In this document: positions 60,783 to 64,000 of the stretch, in pieces
Layout: every line of letters starts with the position of its first letter
Position numbering within the stretch: the stretch's first letter is position 1
NCBI GenBank assembly: GCA_025093555.1
Contig: JAIWNF010000003.1
Span: 868,001-932,000, forward strand
Length of the DNA: 64,000 bases
Direction: 5' to 3'
Source of the DNA: Circinella umbellata
Taxonomy: Eukaryota > Mucoromycota > Mucoromycetes > Mucorales > Lichtheimiaceae
The notes under the pieces: model-generated
Databases searched by the model: none
Seen by the model: the letters and a program-made list of their open reading frames with translations, nothing else
What the model was told of the DNA's origin: nothing
Translations under genes and position numbers: made by a program

Positions 60783-61272
60783 ATATAGCAGCTATGGAAC
60801 ATACAGGAAAATTATACTTTATTTTATTGTTTCTCAACTTTAATAGTAATTAACATAAATATATTACAAAAAGACGTCGTTTTAATCATTACATACCAGC
60901 AAATGAAAGCCGATGTTGTCCATACAGCAACCGTGATTGTAATGAAATAACAAAGATAAAGATCATATCGTGACAATGGTGGTAAGTTGACAACAAAGAC
61001 TCTTTAGTTCTATTAAGTGCTTGTCTATTGTCTATTGTATATTTTTTTATTGTTATTGATAAAAATTCACTCTGCTTTTCACTACATATGTTTTTTTTTC
61101 CTTCTTTTCTATTATATATGTGCAGGTTGATCCTATATCAAAGACTGGACAATATCGAAGTGATACAAAATCCATGCTTGCGTGCCCTGCTGGAGGATAT
61201 ATCGTTTTTTCGGGAACATTTGGTTCATGTTCGCATAAAACTTATGATGCTGAACATAACATTTTTAATTAA
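60783..61272 (+). pseudogene. Broken member of the small secreted-protein family (copy 1)
   Basis: Exon 2 (60874-60981) and exon 3 (61126-61272) align with those of the intact gene at 62035. Shared features are R-R-F near the exon 2 start, C-C-P then D-C, and a final exon with C-x-A-G-G-Y-I/V and G-T-F/Y, ending N-A/E-H. Exon boundaries and phases are conserved. Exon 2 has two extra nucleotides after D-C-N-E (about 60950), so the frame breaks. Only a blurred remnant of exon 1 (Y-N and M-x-x-T-x-x-L, near 60783-60825) remains and no signal peptide is found. I therefore call it a pseudogene, barring a sequence error. Confidence 0.6.
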
Positions 61273-62034
61273 TCAATAATAAAGAGTTATTCGTGGCGAC
61301 AAGTAGCTGGTTCTTCTCTCATTACGTAGCTAAAATGATATTTGATGATATAAAGTTCATACGTATTATAATTTAAATAGTACTTGCTTTTATACGTAAT
61401 AAATAGAAAAAATGCTTTTTTTTATATTTTATATTTTGTGTTTCTCAATGTAGAAAATAGTGGTGAGTTTTATTGTGATTTTTTTGTAGTGACAAAAGAT
61501 AACTAAATTGTTTATTGTACTATATTCATTTGATACTTTTGTGTGAAACAACGTGTAAAAAGAATTTATAAAATTTGTTGCCAATGAATAACAAAGAATT
61601 TAGAAATAGCATGTACATAGTAATATTATTTGCATAACTTTTCAATATTAGTATCTATGTAATGAATATCATTTTTAGCAATAGAGTTGAATGAAATAAA
61701 AGAATTAGGTATCCGTATTAAACATGTAAATTCTACTTTACGCGTAGTAATGACAATATGTTTTACACAATCAATGTAAAATAAAAATAAAAGCACTATA
61801 TTTTATACGTAGTCTCAAATTTCGTTGTTCAAAGTTCAATATGGGTTTCTATCAAATAATAAGACAATTTCATCCCTTGCCTCCTTATTGCTATTATTAA
61901 ATGTTATATATCCGCAAGGAAAAAGACGTTAAAAAGCTTGTTCAACATATATAAATATCATTGATTTTATTTCCTACCCAATAAACAGGACACAACCAAC
62001 TGATATACATTTCATAAGTTCGATAGCAAACACC
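61273..62034. other. Intergenic, promoter of secreted gene at right end
   Basis: AT-rich. A TATA element (ATATATAAATA, about 61947-61957) lies about 80 bp before the ATG at 62035. Confidence 0.45.
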
Positions 62035-62605
62035 ATGACTCGCACGTTGTTAATCTTTCTTATGCTGACTTTTCTTACTGTTTATTCGTACTGTGTTTAT
62101 AACCAAATGAGTGATAAGACTGAATTATTTGTTTACCAAGACAGTGGACAAAATAACCTTGCTCACGCGAAAGAGTAAGAAATTATTAATATTACTATTT
62201 ATGGTCATATAATATAATATACAATACGTAAATATATAAACGAATAATGTTTATTTACTGTTAAATAATAAAAATAGCCGTCGTTTTCATCATAATATGG
62301 CACCAGGTTCAAAAGAATGCTGTCCTTGGGATGTAGGTGATTGTAGTAGAGAATCTAATAAAGATCACGGCGTTTCTTTAGTTGTAAGTTGGAAAAAGCA
62401 GAAAGATTCAGTATTTTATATTATTTTTGACTTAAGGTATTCCTTTTATTGTTTGTTAATATAGATAAATTATCCACAAGACGGGCGAAAAAACCAAGAT
62501 TTGAAGCATCGAATTCAATGTACTGCTGGTGGTTATGTCATAGTAAAGGGTACTTATGATCAATTACATTATTTTGTTTACAATGCCGACCATCAACTTT
62601 CTTAA
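62035..62605 (+). CDS. Small secreted cysteine-containing protein, array member 2 (128 aa)
   Basis: Three exons, 62035-62174, 62278-62383 and 62465-62605, join in phase. A classical signal peptide (M-T-R then about 15 hydrophobic residues, probable cleavage near V-Y-S-Y-C) is followed by C-V-Y-N-Q-M, a short strand-like T-E-L-F-V-Y, G-Q, and then C-C-P-W with D-C. The last exon has C-T-A-G-G-Y-V-I-V-K-G-T-Y and ends Y-N-A-D-H. The mature part has four or five Cys in a region of about 105 residues, suggesting one or two disulfides. The family is unknown to me. A TATA box is present. Neighbours on both sides are relatives with the same exon phases. It could be an effector, wall-associated or antimicrobial protein; the sequence does not decide. 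Confidence 0.8.
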
Positions 62606-63792
62606 CAAGAAATCATTCAAAAAGGATTTAAAGACATTGTCTCCTCATTGCTACTACAAATAAGAAACATATTTAAACATAATTTAAAACGCTTCTAAAT
62701 AAAACTAAATACATTTGTTATAATATTTATTTACAAAAGAAATAAATATAAACTTTCATATAAGAAATGTATTACGTTTAAAAGATTAGTCCTTATTTGA
62801 CATGTTGTTTGTGTCTTAAAAAATGTTCCATACACAAAAACTTTTTACGTACGTACGTAAACTTAACAAAATTTAGAAAGAAAGTGGGTATGTCACAAAT
62901 GACATTTGATAACGCAAAAATATTGTTTTAGAAAAAATAGTGAGCCTAATATATTATGTATAAGATATATTCAGTGTTTCTTCTTTCTCATTTGTGTAAT
63001 AATACAATATACATACGTAATGATTATGATAGTTTGTTAGTTTAAAAGTTCCTACGTACAATTATGTTTATTATAATCTACAATATAAGTCATGTAGATA
63101 TCCTTATTTATTAAGAGAATTTTCTCATTGTTGTACCTTTTATTTTATTTATTTTAAGTACGCATATCATCTATTTTTATTGGTGTTGTCTTTGTCTTTA
63201 ATGGAATGTATATTCGTCGTCAAATGTCACGAGAGAAGTTATCTAGTTCTGAATTATTGACTGGTTTTCACACCGCGTTCTCTTTTGCTTTCGTGATATA
63301 ATCTAAACGTTCCTTAAAACATTCATATATTAAAATTAATATAGACTATAACATTGTTATGGTGAATTAGCATTTAGTGTGAATATAACATTACATTTTG
63401 ATTACATAAAATAAGGGAGGAAGCGATTGTTGAGACTTCTCATTGACTTATTATCTTCTGTATTATATTGTTTAGAACTATATTGAATACTTCATTGTAC
63501 AGTTCCCAGGCCTGTGTCATCTATACCAAATACAATCAATATAATATTCGACGACGAACTTTTTTTAAATAAATTCAAGTAATTTAATTTATCTCTTTGT
63601 TTTGTAAATCACTAAACAATTGATCCCGTCTATTATCTGATGCACTATCGTCTTTTCCTCAGAAACAATCTTGTCAAACAAAATAAATAAATACTATAAA
63701 TATAGAAAAAGTAATTCGGCTGCTTTTTTTCTGTTGTTTTATGTATTCTATTAACTGGTGTAATATCAAACTTCTTGCAACTACTATCTAAT
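62606..63792. other. Intergenic, no gene seen
   Basis: 1.2 kb of AT-rich DNA between array members. No degenerate copy of the family is visible. A TATA-like CTATAAATATA lies at about 63694, roughly 90 bp before the ATG at 63793. Confidence 0.45.
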
Positions 63793-64000
63793 ATGATTCA
63801 TAAATTATTACTACTTTTAATTCTAACTATTTTATATATTCTACCTTATTATCGTGTTCATTCTTACTGTATTTATAATAAAATGGAAGGTGATACCCAG
63901 CTATACGTCCATCAAAATGCAGGCCAAACCTTCCTTGCTCAAAGTTACCAGTAAGTTATTATTATTATATCAACACCATACATCCTATTGTTGACAAGTA
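63793..64000 (+). CDS. Small secreted protein, array member 3 (partial, window edge)
   Basis: Only exon 1 is in the window (63793-63950, ending phase 2 at a GTAAGT donor, like its neighbour). It has a strong hydrophobic signal peptide, then Y-C-I-Y-N-K-M, T-Q-L-Y-V-H-Q, G-Q and L-A. These match the 62035 gene at Y-C-V-Y-N-Q-M, T-E-L-F-V-Y-Q, G-Q and L-A. The rest lies beyond 64000. Confidence 0.75.

Noticed and set aside
61028..61279. 83-aa plus-strand frame with a hydrophobic start
   Set aside because: It is an alternate frame over intron 2 and exon 3 of the secreted-family pseudogene; the conserved frame is the one with C-P-A-G-G-Y.
1..64000. CRISPR array, bacterial operon or rRNA/tRNA gene
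   Set aside because: No regularly spaced repeats, no prokaryotic gene layout, and no convincing tRNA or rRNA sequence was seen on either strand.

Overview
This is a nuclear contig from an early-diverging, AT-rich fungus, most likely Mucoromycota (Mucorales-like). The evidence is that genes are split by short GT-AG introns, intergenic DNA is very AT-rich, and the gene content is fungal: an AreA-type GATA regulator, KRE2/MNT1-family mannosyltransferase, BGL2-like glucanase and an alpha-arrestin-like protein. All gene models were spliced by hand from splice sites, reading phase and family motifs. No database search was possible.

Layout. 1-4.5 kb: two small related proteins (391-708, 2867-3166) and decayed sequence. 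4.5-8.7 kb: a five-exon RMI1 homologue, a 182-bp MITE, and a three-exon 83-aa single-TM protein. 10.6-15.7 kb: an AAAP-type amino-acid transporter and a complete AreA/NIT2-like nitrogen regulator. 19.0-24.2 kb: a GT15 mannosyltransferase (with a relic of a second copy at 17.7 kb) and an MTMR6/Ymr1-type myotubularin phosphatase. 25.0-28.8 kb: ribosomal protein eS21, GH17 glucanase and mitochondrial ribosomal protein mS35. 29.0-38.5 kb: two MFS transporters flanking an alpha-arrestin-like gene; the second MFS gene has a pair of identical palindromes in its promoter. 42.9-48.8 kb: PIG-M/GPI14, a PhyH-family dioxygenase and a six-exon bHLH factor.

48.8-64 kb is a different landscape. It holds a Tnp2-like transposase relic, two copies of a repeated gene family (one split by a 945-bp hAT-like element with an 8-bp target duplication), microsatellite and minisatellite sequence, and a tandem pair of 174-bp GC-rich structured units. 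It ends with an array of at least three members of a small secreted-protein family: a broken one, an intact one, and one cut by the window edge.

Functional links. Several genes act in the secretory and cell-wall pathway (GT15, PIG-M, GH17). Others concern nutrient uptake and its control (AAAP transporter, AreA, arrestin, MFS). These are neighbours on a chromosome, not an evident gene cluster. The least explained content is the secreted-protein array, the paired 174-bp units, the paired small C-terminal-motif proteins, and the repeated gene family carrying the hAT insertion.
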